Shown: one piece after another, positions 1 through 8,763 of the stretch
Numbering within the stretch: position 1 is the stretch's first letter
Layout: each line of letters begins with the position of its first letter
DNA from: CAYFWF01 sp964346815
GTDB lineage: Bacteria > Acidobacteriota > Aminicenantia > Aminicenantales > Aminicenantaceae
Reading direction: 5' to 3'
Assembly (NCBI GenBank): GCA_964346815.1
Contig: CAYFWF010000060.1
Coordinates: 124,001-188,000 of the forward strand
DNA: 64,000 nucleotides
Position numbers and translations under genes: made by a program
The notes under the pieces: generated by a model
Database searches by the model: none
What the model was told of the DNA's origin: nothing
What the model saw: only the letters and a program-made list of their open reading frames with translations

Positions 1-753
1 ATCCAAAGCACTTGGGCGGCAGTCCCTATCCGGGTGGATGGCTATCCCATGGATTGGTCTGATGCAGCACCGACAAAAATCGAAAAGCACCACATCGAAT
101 TGAGTTTCCGTAACGATGCCGAGAACATCTATGTGCTCTTCGTCTTCAAGGACCCCGAGGTCATGAGTTCAATTGCAGCTACAGGGATGACCATCTGGTT
201 CCATCCAGAAGGGAAGAAGAAAAGCGACTACGGGATATTGTTCATCCAGAAAAATATTCCACCCGACCAAATGATCGCCAGGCTGGAAAAACAAAGAGGA
301 GCTCTCTCAGAGGAAGACAAGAAGCGAATAGAAGCGAATCCATCATATCTTGTCTACGATACAGAAATCGTGGGAAAAAAGAGCAAGCCGCAGGACCAAC
401 TCCCTCAAGAAAATTCTGGCAGCTCGGCTGTTTTCAGGTACATGCGGCTGCAGAATGATCATGTATTCGAATTCGGGATCCCCATGAAAAGAATGAACGA
501 GCAACTTCAAACCAGGAGAATCGATCCCGGAAATAGCTTCAAGATAGGATTCCAGTGGGGCGGAGCGACCAAGGAAATGAGGGAGGAAATCATGCGGAGG
601 AGCCGAGCCCTCGAACGCACAAGGGCCAACGTGAGTGAAGATGTGGGATCACGAGAAGGGATGTCAGGGACAGAAGGAGCCTCCAGAGGCTTGCTCCAAG
701 CTCCCAAGGAATACAAGATCTGGGTAGATCTGGATCTATCCAATAAGTTCTGA
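1..753 (+). CDS. CBM9-like exported domain protein, 5'-truncated
   Basis: The frame is open to the first base of the window, so the gene starts upstream; a GTG at 34 is an internal codon that could be mistaken for a start. The first visible residues contain VDGYPMDW, the 'V-DG...DW' opening of the carbohydrate-binding module 9-like beta-sandwich found in many exported proteins, followed by alternating strands (IELSFRND, IYVLFVFKD, MTIWFHPEG). The C-terminal part is charged and low in complexity (RRSRALERTRA, then a Gly/Ser/Glu-rich stretch) and ends in a strand-like segment (KIWVDLDLS). The function cannot be fixed from this fragment. In this family the module usually sits in periplasmic or secreted sugar-binding or enzyme proteins. 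It is convergent with the VWFA-related gene at 850. Confidence 0.6.
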   Translation: MQSTWAAVPIRVDGYPMDWSDAAPTKIEKHHIELSFRNDAENIYVLFVFKDPEVMSSIAATGMTIWFHPEGKKKSDYGILFIQKNIPPDQMIARLEKQRGALSEEDKKRIEANPSYLVYDTEIVGKKSKPQDQLPQENSGSSAVFRYMRLQNDHVFEFGIPMKRMNEQLQTRRIDPGNSFKIGFQWGGATKEMREEIMRRSRALERTRANVSEDVGSREGMSGTEGASRGLLQAPKEYKIWVDLDLSNKF

Positions 754-849
754 AAAGAAAGACACTCGCTCTCCGAATATTCCGCTTTTTTATGGAAGAA
801 ATTGCCTCCATGCTGCTCTATCCTTACTCTCTATCGAGGATCAGAAGCC

Positions 850-2442
850 TTAGAAATTGACCTGCCTGGAAAAGACATCTGTTTGACTGGTGATTTTATC
901 GACGACTTGAATGATGATAAAGTAGCTTCCCCGTTTGAGCTGATTGAATGGTATGGAGATATGGGTTTCTTCTTTGATCATGCTCAGTGTATTGGCCTCT
1001 TCGTACACCATGTTTGAATTTTCATCAAAGAGGGTTATTTTCACATCCACGATGCCTGTCAGTTTATTTTCTATGTTTGTTCTTTGATAATCGATCAAAG
1101 AAAATTTTATGGTTTTTCGTTGGGTTTTAAAATTGGATATGGCTATGGGCGAGAAGGCGGTTTTATTGAATCGTTCAAGGTGAATGACATCTGCATTTTT
1201 TTCGTCGACTTTAACCTCGATATTTACTCTCTTATTCAACTTGGATTCCTTTGTGTTATATACCAGAAGATAATAGGAATCCTCTTTATTGGAAGCTTCC
1301 TTTACTGCCTCGACAACCTTATTCGAAAATGTCTTAAAGCCTCCGGTCGACACGCTGATTTGCTTGAAGCAATCCTCGTAATCCTGTGCAACTTCCCTCA
1401 ACTCGAAATCGTTGGAGAGAAGGGTCCTTGAGGATTTCATGAGGATGAGGTGAAAGGTGATGTTGGCCTCTAAAAATAGATTTTTCAATGCTTCTGAGGG
1501 AAAATTCTCGGCAATGTTGAAGAGGCGTGCCAGTTCCATCTGTTTGAATCGAACCACGTTTGCTCTGACCTGCTGCTGAGGATCGACTTGGCTATCGAGC
1601 TGGCTCCTGATTGCCGTTTCCACACGCCCTGAATTGGTGAGCCGGGGAAACATGTCCCTTTGCTGGAAGCAGAGAGCCCATTTTTCTCCTTCCATCTGTT
1701 TGATTCTGGCAATCAGGCCTCCAAACATTTCCAGATTGGGCAAAAGATATTGTTTTCTGTAGTCGATAAAAATCCTCAAATAGCTTTCATAAAACCTTAA
1801 AATAGCCTTATCCCACGCGAAGCCTGCGTAATCCGCTCCCCAATCCCCTCTGAGTCTGGAAAGGAGTTTATCTGCCTCCCGTCTCAGTTCCCTGTAGTCT
1901 CTTAGGGTTATTTGACTGGAAATCAGTTTGAATTTCTTGAGAGATTTTTTCAGGTCCAGAATAAGATCAGATAATTTTTTTTCCCGTTCTATGTCGAGCA
2001 GCGTATTCTCTGTGACGATGATGAGCCTGTCTCCCTCTGTGAAATAATTCATCAAAAAATAATCAATGGCCGCGTCCACATTGTCGTTGTAATCGAACGT
2101 GTTGAAAATCAGCAGGAAAAGCCTTTTTTTCTTGATTCGAAGATGCTCTTGGTCGATATTTGATGGGAGGCTGATTTTTCTGGAATGGACTTCAAAGTCT
2201 GTAATTTCCTGCTTGACCCCATCTTCATAGACCTCAAAGTCCTCCCTGGTCAGACCTCGGACAACCTGACCTTTTTGGAAAACCCTTACTGGAACTTCCA
2301 CAGCGATGACGGTTACCTTTTCCTGGGGTGTTATCTTTTTTTGGGGAAGACGCGTGGCTGAAAGCACGAGCACAACCGCGACCAGAAAAAGGATTATGAA
2401 AGAAGATCGAGCAACCTTTTTTCTCATTAAATTTTCAATCAT
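850..2442 (-). CDS. VWFA-related domain exported protein (paralogue 1)
   Basis: A 530-residue protein with an N-terminal signal anchor (hydrophobic residues about 14-30), then the opening typical of Acidobacteriota VWFA-related proteins: EKVTVIAVEVPVRV, a 'LTREDFEVYEDGVKQEI' stretch, then the first beta strand of a von Willebrand A fold (LFLLIFNTFDYNDNVDAAID). The usual MIDAS metal motif DxSxS is absent; FDYNDNV stands in its place. A long helical insert (about 140-290) and a C-terminal beta-rich part (VNIEVKVDE to the end) follow. It is a full-length paralogue of the next gene upstream (2625-4196), with matching blocks from end to end. A short AAGGA lies just before the ATG. The role is unknown; the family is thought to act outside the cytoplasm. 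Confidence 0.8.
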   Translation of the reverse strand: MIENLMRKKVARSSFIILFLVAVVLVLSATRLPQKKITPQEKVTVIAVEVPVRVFQKGQVVRGLTREDFEVYEDGVKQEITDFEVHSRKISLPSNIDQEHLRIKKKRLFLLIFNTFDYNDNVDAAIDYFLMNYFTEGDRLIIVTENTLLDIEREKKLSDLILDLKKSLKKFKLISSQITLRDYRELRREADKLLSRLRGDWGADYAGFAWDKAILRFYESYLRIFIDYRKQYLLPNLEMFGGLIARIKQMEGEKWALCFQQRDMFPRLTNSGRVETAIRSQLDSQVDPQQQVRANVVRFKQMELARLFNIAENFPSEALKNLFLEANITFHLILMKSSRTLLSNDFELREVAQDYEDCFKQISVSTGGFKTFSNKVVEAVKEASNKEDSYYLLVYNTKESKLNKRVNIEVKVDEKNADVIHLERFNKTAFSPIAISNFKTQRKTIKFSLIDYQRTNIENKLTGIVDVKITLFDENSNMVYEEANTLSMIKEETHISIPFNQLKRGSYFIIIQVVDKITSQTDVFSRQVNF

Positions 2443-2624
2443 ATTCCTTTTTCTTATTCAATTGTACAACCTCTGACTCCATGATAACAGATTAGCATTG
2501 CATTGGATAGGCAGACTGTATCTTATCGTTCTTCTCCGAGATGAAGAGCCGATGTTGGGTAAGACAGGTCCGGGCAGAACCGTTGTTGTCACAGTATTCT
2601 CTGAAATGCGTTACTTTTTTCGCT

Positions 2625-4196
2625 TTAGAGTTTGATCAACCCGGAATAGACATCGATCTCGTTGGTGATTCTATCGACAGCCTGAATGACGATGAAGTAG
2701 CCTCCCGATTTGAGCTGATTGAAGGGAATGGATATAGTCGTCTCATCTTTGATAAGGCTCAGGGTATTGCCTTCATCATAGACTTTATTCGAATTTTCAT
2801 CAAAAAGAGTGACTTTGACATCGGCCACTCCTCTCGTCTTTCCTTCTATCTCGGTCTTCTGATAATTGACGATTGAAAATTTGATGCTTTTTCTCCCGGA
2901 TTTGAAGTTTACGATAGATATGGGAAGAGCTTTTTCCTTGACAAATTGTTTCAAGTGAATGACATTCGCGCCTCGGAGGTTGACATTGACATCGATTTCG
3001 ATCTCCTTATCCACTGCATCAGCCTTCGGATTGTAAACGAGAAGGTAGTAGTAATCCTCGGTCTGAGAGGCTTCTTCCATGGCCTCCACGACTCTATTAG
3101 AAAACACAGAATACCCTCCTGTCGAAGTACTAATTTCTCTGAAGCAATTTTCATAGTCCTTGGCGACCTCTCTCAGTTCGAAATCCTTTTCAACAAGACT
3201 TCGTTGGGATTTCATCAGTATAAGATGAAAGGTGATGTTAGCTTCTAAGAAAAGATCACTCAGAGTCTGCGCTGGAAAATTTTGAGAAAAATCAAACATC
3301 CTGGCTAATTCACCCTGCTTGGCCTGGACCATACGTGCCCTGACCTGTTCCGTAGCGTCTACTGCAGCGCCGAGCTGATTGCGGATCTCTATCTCTAGCG
3401 GGCCTTCGTTCTTCAGCCTGGGAAAAAGATCCCTTTGTTGGAAACAGAAGGCCCACTTTTCTCCCTGCAATTGTTTTATTCTCTTGATGAGGCTTCTGTA
3501 GAGTTCAACATCGGGAGTGAGGTACCGTCTTCTGTAGTCGTTCCAAACCCTCTGATAGTTTTCATAGAATTGGAGAATGGCTCTATCCCACGGGACGCTC
3601 AGATTTCTTGCATCCCCACGAAGCGCACTCAAAAGCCTATCAGCTTCTATCCTCAGATCTCTGTAGGCATTATAAGTGCTTTGGTTGGAGATAAGCTTGA
3701 ACCGTTTTAAGGTATCTTTCAGATCGGAGGCGACCTCAGACGCTTTCTTTCCTCTTTCGATGTCGAATATTTTGTTTTCGGTCAGGATGATAAGCTGATC
3801 CCCTGGACCGAAAAATTGCTCGAAGAAGTGATCGATGGCTTCGCCGACGGTTTCATTGTAATCAAATATATTGAATATCAGGAGAAAAAGCCTTTTTTCC
3901 CGCTTGGCTTTCATATCTTCTCGAGAGATCTCTTTCGAGATGGTACGGGATCTGATCTCGAAGCCGGTGATCTCCTGTTTGAGACCATCGGCAAAGATTT
4001 CAAAATCTTCCATGGTCAAGTTCTTAACGACTTGACCTTTTTGCAACACTCTGACCGGGACTTCCACCGCGATGACTGTCACCTTTTCTTCAGGTCTTTG
4101 CTGTCCAAGAACAGGATTGAAGTTCAAAGGAAAAAGCAATGTAAAACAGAAAATAATCGTATAGACAGAAACACTATTATGCTTAATTTTTTTCAT
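2625..4196 (-). CDS. VWFA-related domain exported protein (paralogue 2)
   Basis: A paralogue of the gene at 850-2442, in the same orientation, with about 180 bp between them. The start is set at the ATG at 4196 because GGGGAGA lies about five bases upstream; a longer frame begins at 4220. There is a signal peptide (VSVYTIIFCFTLLFPL) ending near LGQQRPEEK, then EKVTVIAVEVPVRV, the 'LTMEDFEIFADGLKQEI' block and the vWA strand LFLLIFNIFDYNETVGEAID. As in paralogue 1 the MIDAS DxSxS is lost (DYNET). Conserved blocks shared by both include the Cys-containing WAFCFQQRD and SLIKDETTISIPFNQL. Tandem duplication is the simplest origin. Function is unknown. Confidence 0.8.
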   Translation of the reverse strand: MKKIKHNSVSVYTIIFCFTLLFPLNFNPVLGQQRPEEKVTVIAVEVPVRVLQKGQVVKNLTMEDFEIFADGLKQEITGFEIRSRTISKEISREDMKAKREKRLFLLIFNIFDYNETVGEAIDHFFEQFFGPGDQLIILTENKIFDIERGKKASEVASDLKDTLKRFKLISNQSTYNAYRDLRIEADRLLSALRGDARNLSVPWDRAILQFYENYQRVWNDYRRRYLTPDVELYRSLIKRIKQLQGEKWAFCFQQRDLFPRLKNEGPLEIEIRNQLGAAVDATEQVRARMVQAKQGELARMFDFSQNFPAQTLSDLFLEANITFHLILMKSQRSLVEKDFELREVAKDYENCFREISTSTGGYSVFSNRVVEAMEEASQTEDYYYLLVYNPKADAVDKEIEIDVNVNLRGANVIHLKQFVKEKALPISIVNFKSGRKSIKFSIVNYQKTEIEGKTRGVADVKVTLFDENSNKVYDEGNTLSLIKDETTISIPFNQLKSGGYFIVIQAVDRITNEIDVYSGLIKL

Positions 4197-4428
4197 CACG
4201 CTCTCCCCTGAAATGAGCATAATATCATGGTATTAACTCCACATAAAATCTTAACAGAATTAAGGTATGATTTTAAGTTTTTATTGCATTCCTGCATGGA
4301 AACTCATCTGAACGAACACAGGTTTTAAACGGCGCTGCTGGCTCTGCTGATATGCCGTGCTCACCGTAGAGCTGGTTATGGCAATCATGGACGACGAGGC
4401 AGAAGATTTGTAACAGATCCATCTCGGC

Positions 4429-5277
4429 TTATCTCAAGGGAATGAGTCCTTTCAAAACGTCCTTCAAAACATCGGGGACATCGGTAATCAGGCCGTCGAT
4501 CCCCAGACCGATCAATTTTTTCATCTCCGCAGGATCGTTTACGGTCCAGACAAAGAGTTTTTTTCCGTTGTCTTTTGCTTTTCTTATCAGCTCCTCATCC
4601 AGAATCTGCCGATCGCAGCTCAAGACATCCCAGTTTCCATCGAAGACACTCCCTTGATAATCCTCATCGAAAATCAACCCAGTAGTCAATTCAGGGGCAA
4701 CGTTTTTTACTTCTTCTATGACTTCTCTGTTGAAGGAAGTCACCATGCATTCATCCTCGAAATTTTCCGCCCGGATGATATCCACCACTTTCTGGGAGAT
4801 ACCGGGTTCATGGTCGAAAACCTTGATCTCGATATTCAGCTTCATGGTTCCTCTGACTAAACGAATCACCTCTCGGAGAGTGGGGATAGGCTCGCCCCGA
4901 AATTCTTCGCTAAACCATGAACCCGCTTCGAATTCCTTCAACTCCACAAGAGTATATTCCCAAATCAAGCCTTTTTGTTCTGTGGTCCTCTCTAACTCTT
5001 CATCGTGCATCAGGACGATTGCACCATCCTTTGTTTGACAGGCATCGATTTCTGCGTAGTCTGCTCCCAATTCCATGGCCTTTTTCATGGCCGCTAGCGT
5101 ATTCTCAGGCGCAGCGCGGGAGGCACCTCTGTGAGCGACGATGAGGACAGACTCGGTTTCTTGGCGTTTTTCTTTTTGGCAGGACATGACTGGTACAATT
5201 ATGGATGACGTTATAAAAATAATGATAGAACAGAAAATTCCTGTTTTCAACGACTCAGGAAGCTTGAAATGATTCAT
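4429..5277 (-). CDS. glycerophosphodiester phosphodiesterase, lipoprotein
   Basis: A GDPD-family TIM-barrel enzyme that hydrolyses glycerophosphodiesters to sn-glycerol 3-phosphate and an alcohol. The catalytic signature VAHRGASRAAPENTLAA is followed by the metal-binding acidic pair in YAEIDACQTKDG and the second catalytic His in LMHDEELERTT; LNIEIKV supplies the next conserved Glu. The N-terminus is hydrophobic and ends in VMSC, a good lipobox, so the protein is probably anchored in the membrane and faces the periplasm. The length (282 residues) fits the bacterial GlpQ/UgpQ group. The ATG at 5277 has better spacing from the GGGAGA ribosome site than the adjacent ATG at 5280. It lies upstream of the VWFA pair on the same strand, with about 230 bp between. 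Confidence 0.88.
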   Translation of the reverse strand: MNHFKLPESLKTGIFCSIIIFITSSIIVPVMSCQKEKRQETESVLIVAHRGASRAAPENTLAAMKKAMELGADYAEIDACQTKDGAIVLMHDEELERTTEQKGLIWEYTLVELKEFEAGSWFSEEFRGEPIPTLREVIRLVRGTMKLNIEIKVFDHEPGISQKVVDIIRAENFEDECMVTSFNREVIEEVKNVAPELTTGLIFDEDYQGSVFDGNWDVLSCDRQILDEELIRKAKDNGKKLFVWTVNDPAEMKKLIGLGIDGLITDVPDVLKDVLKGLIPLR

Positions 5278-5320
5278 CATATTCTCCCATGCTAAATATT
5301 ATTTACGTGCATTGGTATCC

Positions 5321-5569
5321 CTAGATTATCTTTTCTATGCGATGTTTGCGCTGGAGGAGCAGATTTCCTCTTTTGATCAAAGATGGCGAGACGAAAACCA
5401 CTCGTGCATCTTTATCATGAAAAGCAGACAATTTAGCATGGGTGGAGGGCAGCCCTCCCAGCCAAGTCCGAGCATCGCTGATATAGACCAAGTCTCCTTT
5501 ATTCGCTGCCATTTGATGAGCCACTTGAGGGCTGGTGCTGAGTTCTCCCACGTGAGGATCCGCAACCAT
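5321..5569 (-). pseudogene. possible 5'-truncated remnant of a conserved small protein
   Basis: An 82-codon frame reading PHVGELSTSPQVAHQ, then KGDLVYISDARTWLGGLPS and VFVSPSLIKRGNLL. The composition and regular strand-like pattern look like real protein rather than a shadow frame, but I cannot name the family with confidence. The ATG lies within the tandem repeat and inverted-repeat element at 5566-5657, and an in-frame stop occurs about a dozen codons upstream inside that element, so the 5' end may have been replaced by the repeat. There is no clear ribosome site. It could also be a short complete gene. Confidence is low. Confidence 0.35.
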
Positions 5570-5657
5570 AATTCGGGGACCATAATTCGGGAACAGTATA
5601 CACGATTACCAAACTCATTTCGAATTAAGTGATTGCGTATACTGTCCCCAATTCAGA
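5566..5657. repeat. tandem 14-mer plus imperfect inverted repeat (MITE/REP-like)
   Basis: Two head-to-tail copies of a 14-mer (ccataattcgggga at 5566-5579, ccataattcgggaa at 5580-5593) run into a long inverted repeat. The arms are 5589-5609 and 5629-5649, sharing 17 of 21 positions, with cagtatac as the conserved core on each side of a 19-base loop. It ends right at the stop codon of the S9 peptidase gene. Such structures are seen as REP-type or miniature mobile elements, often dispersed by a Y1 (REP-associated) transposase; no transposase is present here. It could also act as a bidirectional terminator for the flanking minus-strand genes. Confidence 0.6.
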
Positions 5658-7688
5658 CTAGTCCGTTTTCATATGTTTCTCGAACCAAGCCATCAAGTAA
5701 AGCTGTTGGAGAAGCCTGTGGGAGGGCCGACGCCAGCCATGATACTCACCGGGCATACGAACCAACAGTGTGTCTTTCTTCAAAATCTTCAAAGCCCGAT
5801 AATATTCTTCGCTTTGGCCCATTGGTGTTCGCAGATCTTCTTCCCCGGTCATGACCATGGTGGGAGTCTTTACATTGGCGACATAATGAAGCGGAGACCG
5901 TAGGGCATACTCTTCTGGATCCTCCCAGGGGTATTTTTTGAATTGTCTGTACCAGCTCGCTCCGTCTGTGGTTCCCACAAAGGAATGCCAGTTGATCACC
6001 GGTCTCATGGACACGGCTGCTCTGAACTTGTCTGGAGCCGTGTGCCCCACGAGCCATGCAGTCAGGACGCCTCCACCGCTTCCTCCGCAGACAAAAAGGT
6101 TCTCTTCATCGATGAAGCCTTTGTCAATCGCCGCATCGACTCCTGCTATCAGGTCGTCTCCGTCCTTACCCGGATAAGAGAACTGGATGCCGTTGACAAA
6201 GTCCTGACCGTAGCCCGTGCTTCCCCGCGGGTTCATATACAGCACGGCATAGCCGTTTGCCGCAAAATTCTGCCAGGGCCAGCTGAATCTCACCGAGTAC
6301 ATGGCCCAAGGTCCGCCATGGATATAGAGAATCATCGGATATTTTTTGCCGGATTCAAACTCTGCTGGTTTGATCAGCCATCCCTGAAGATCCAGGCCAT
6401 CAGGTGATTTGAACCACAATTCTTCCACCTCTCCGAGCTTCACGTCGGACAATATGTCCTCATTCACATCCACGAGCTTGACGATTTTTTCGGGCTCATC
6501 GAGGCTAAATGTGATCAGGTAATCGGGTGAATAAAAGGTCGACCGAGTAGCTGCCACCCGGCCATCGTTAGAAATGCTTATGCCGGAAAGATAGTGTACG
6601 CCGTCAGTGACCCGGGTTATCTCTCCGTCTAAGGAGACAAAATACATGTTTGACACACCCTTTTCACGCATCAGGTAATACACACCGCTGCTATCAGAAG
6701 CCCAAGTGGCATTGGAAGGAGAACTGGGGAAATTCCCAGCAAGCATTCGTTTCATTCCGCCTTCTGTATCCATGAGATAAAGATGGGAAAAATGGCTGGT
6801 GTAATTCTTATCATCATAACCGGTGTAGGCAATCCAACTACCCTCAGGCGAAACAATGGGTCCCCTATCAGGACCTTTTCGATCGGTTAAGACATTGATT
6901 TCCATTGTTTCGAGATCTGCTGAATAGATTTCTGAATCACCGTGCAGATATTCAGCGTCTGGCTTGCGTATTGCACTGAAATAGATCCGCCTTCCGTCCG
7001 CAGACCACTGCGGATCGTTGTGAGAATAATCGCCTGATGTGACCTGCTTTGGTGTGCCCCCCAATTCAGCATCGATGACGAAAATATGGGAATAACCTTT
7101 CGGTACGGGCCCTCGCCCATCCCTTCTCCAGCTCAATCTGTCGATGATGATGGCCGGCTCAGCCCAGTGAGCTCCTTTAGGCCTTTTGGGAAGCGTCACG
7201 GACAAAAGGGGATCCGTATCCTCCAGGAATTGGGTGAACGCGAGCTGTTTTCCATCCGGAGACCATCTCAGATTGCTGGGAGTGCGTTCGAGATGGGAGA
7301 GCTGTGCGACCTCTCTGGTATCCAGCCACATCACATGAATCTGGGTTGTTCCATCTCTGTCGGAGAAAAAGGCAATCTTCTTCCCGCTGGGAGACCAAAC
7401 AGGCGAAGAATCTCTCCAGTTTCCGTGAGTCAGTTCTCGAATCCGCTCGCCTTTGACGTCCACGAGCCACAGATTGCTCCGGTATCGGTCGCTCATCTTA
7501 TCCACCCAACTGCGGGTAAACAATATCAATTGTCCATCGGGTGATATTTCCGGACTTCCGATCGACTCCATTTCCATGAAGGTCTCTTTGTCCAACAACA
7601 TGTAGTCCTTCTGTCCTCCCAAGGTCTGGTCCAGGCCGATAAACAGTATAATAGCCATGAGAGGAATCATCAGATAAATTCGTTTCAT
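5658..7688 (-). CDS. S9 family prolyl oligopeptidase-like peptidase
   Basis: A 676-residue exported serine peptidase. A signal peptide (about residues 1-24) is followed by an N-terminal beta-propeller of WD40/TolB-like blades (repeats such as PEISPDGQLILFTRS, SPVWSPSGKKIAFFSD, LRWSPDGKQLAFTQF) and a C-terminal alpha/beta hydrolase domain. The catalytic Ser lies in GGSGGG (about residue 530), the Asp in TGEEDLRTP and the His in GEYHGW. Members remove dipeptides or acylated residues, or cut after proline, in short peptides; the propeller restricts access to small substrates. Start choice is clear: a strong AAGGAGGTGA precedes the ATG. It is the most downstream gene of a minus-strand run with GGT-like and sulfatase genes, though gaps of about 60-100 bp leave operon status open. 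Confidence 0.92.
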   Translation of the reverse strand: MKRIYLMIPLMAIILFIGLDQTLGGQKDYMLLDKETFMEMESIGSPEISPDGQLILFTRSWVDKMSDRYRSNLWLVDVKGERIRELTHGNWRDSSPVWSPSGKKIAFFSDRDGTTQIHVMWLDTREVAQLSHLERTPSNLRWSPDGKQLAFTQFLEDTDPLLSVTLPKRPKGAHWAEPAIIIDRLSWRRDGRGPVPKGYSHIFVIDAELGGTPKQVTSGDYSHNDPQWSADGRRIYFSAIRKPDAEYLHGDSEIYSADLETMEINVLTDRKGPDRGPIVSPEGSWIAYTGYDDKNYTSHFSHLYLMDTEGGMKRMLAGNFPSSPSNATWASDSSGVYYLMREKGVSNMYFVSLDGEITRVTDGVHYLSGISISNDGRVAATRSTFYSPDYLITFSLDEPEKIVKLVDVNEDILSDVKLGEVEELWFKSPDGLDLQGWLIKPAEFESGKKYPMILYIHGGPWAMYSVRFSWPWQNFAANGYAVLYMNPRGSTGYGQDFVNGIQFSYPGKDGDDLIAGVDAAIDKGFIDEENLFVCGGSGGGVLTAWLVGHTAPDKFRAAVSMRPVINWHSFVGTTDGASWYRQFKKYPWEDPEEYALRSPLHYVANVKTPTMVMTGEEDLRTPMGQSEEYYRALKILKKDTLLVRMPGEYHGWRRPSHRLLQQLYLMAWFEKHMKTD

Positions 7689-7792
7689 CGGTCACCTCCT
7701 TTTAAAATATATGAATGAGTCTTTGATCTCATCTAGCCAGATTTGTCACGATTCTAATCTCTTCCCGGCCCTTTTGTCTAGAGGAGGCTTTG

Positions 7793-8686
7793 CTACCAAG
7801 CGATTCCATAGTCTTCGCCATAATTGCTCGATCCTCCCCAAAAGGTTCCATGTTTCCAATCAAAGAAAACGGCATTCATAGGCTGCTCCTGGCATCCCCG
7901 GACAAATTCTCTGGCGATATCCCCCTTATGAAATCGGCCATACGCTTCATAGATCGCCTGTTTTCGATTCTTCCCCTCGGCCAATGCTTTTTGTTCAGTT
8001 TCGACCAATTTCTTGAGCGTATTCAAAAGATCGGGCTGGCGGAAGATTTCTCCCGTAAAGGGTGCCTCTTTCTCTTCACCTAAATAGGGAAGCAATACTT
8101 TTTTTGAATAGGGCCACTTTTTTATCCATTCTTTGCTTTGTTCGATTCGGTCGGATAGATCTTTCTCCACCGGAAATCCATCAGCCATCTGTATGGAAGG
8201 CTCAAGAACTTCCTTGAGACTCATGCTCCCGAACTCAGCCAACATAACCATCAAGCCTCCTGGTGTTCCGGGTGTCACAGCAGCTAATGGTCCGTATCTG
8301 GGCGGAAATTCTAGTCCCTTGTCCTTGAAAAATTCAGGAGTTGCTCCTGTTGGTGCAACTCCAAGAGCACTAATGCCTATCACCTTTTTTGTATGGGGAT
8401 TATAGATGAGTGCTTGCGTCTCCCCTCCCCAACTGAGAACATCATCCATGGTGCAAGTTGCTCCCAGCATTGCACAGGCGGCGTCCACCGCGTTACCTCC
8501 TTTGGCGAAAATCGACGCGCCAGCCGTAGCTCCCAAAAGTTTTCCGGTAATGGCTACCCAGTGCCTTCCGTGCAGAACAGGCTTCTCTGTTCTTAGGGCT
8601 TCGATATCAGGACCGGTAGAAAGAAAAACTGCGAGCATCAGGAATCCTATGTGTTTCTTCAAACGAGATATGATGAGCAAAGACAT
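7793..8686 (-). CDS. gamma-glutamyltransferase-like protein lacking the catalytic subunit
   Basis: GGT proenzymes are about 550-600 residues: a large subunit, then a small subunit that starts with the nucleophilic Thr. This frame is 297 residues and matches the large subunit at its N-terminal end (signal peptide, AKGGNAVDAACAML, the TPGTPGGLMVML block, FHKGDIAREFV), then jumps within a few codons (about 7890) to the extreme C-terminal end of the family (FWGGSSNYGEDYGIAW). The central part holding the catalytic Thr is missing, with the frame kept. It should therefore be inactive as a transpeptidase or hydrolase. The start at 8686 has AAGGAG five bases upstream; the frame could begin at 8704. 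It may be a true in-frame deletion or an assembly collapse. Confidence 0.75.
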   Translation of the reverse strand: MSLLIISRLKKHIGFLMLAVFLSTGPDIEALRTEKPVLHGRHWVAITGKLLGATAGASIFAKGGNAVDAACAMLGATCTMDDVLSWGGETQALIYNPHTKKVIGISALGVAPTGATPEFFKDKGLEFPPRYGPLAAVTPGTPGGLMVMLAEFGSMSLKEVLEPSIQMADGFPVEKDLSDRIEQSKEWIKKWPYSKKVLLPYLGEEKEAPFTGEIFRQPDLLNTLKKLVETEQKALAEGKNRKQAIYEAYGRFHKGDIAREFVRGCQEQPMNAVFFDWKHGTFWGGSSNYGEDYGIAW

Positions 8687-8763
8687 TCTTACTCCTTTAT
8701 TCATAATCTATGGATTTCCAATCCATCTGGTCGGCGAGAGTTGCCTAGAAAGAAGGAAACATA

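Noticed and set aside
5312..5632. A 106-codon plus-strand frame beside the repeat element
   Set aside because: It runs through the repeat and is antisense to the better-looking remnant at 5321-5569.
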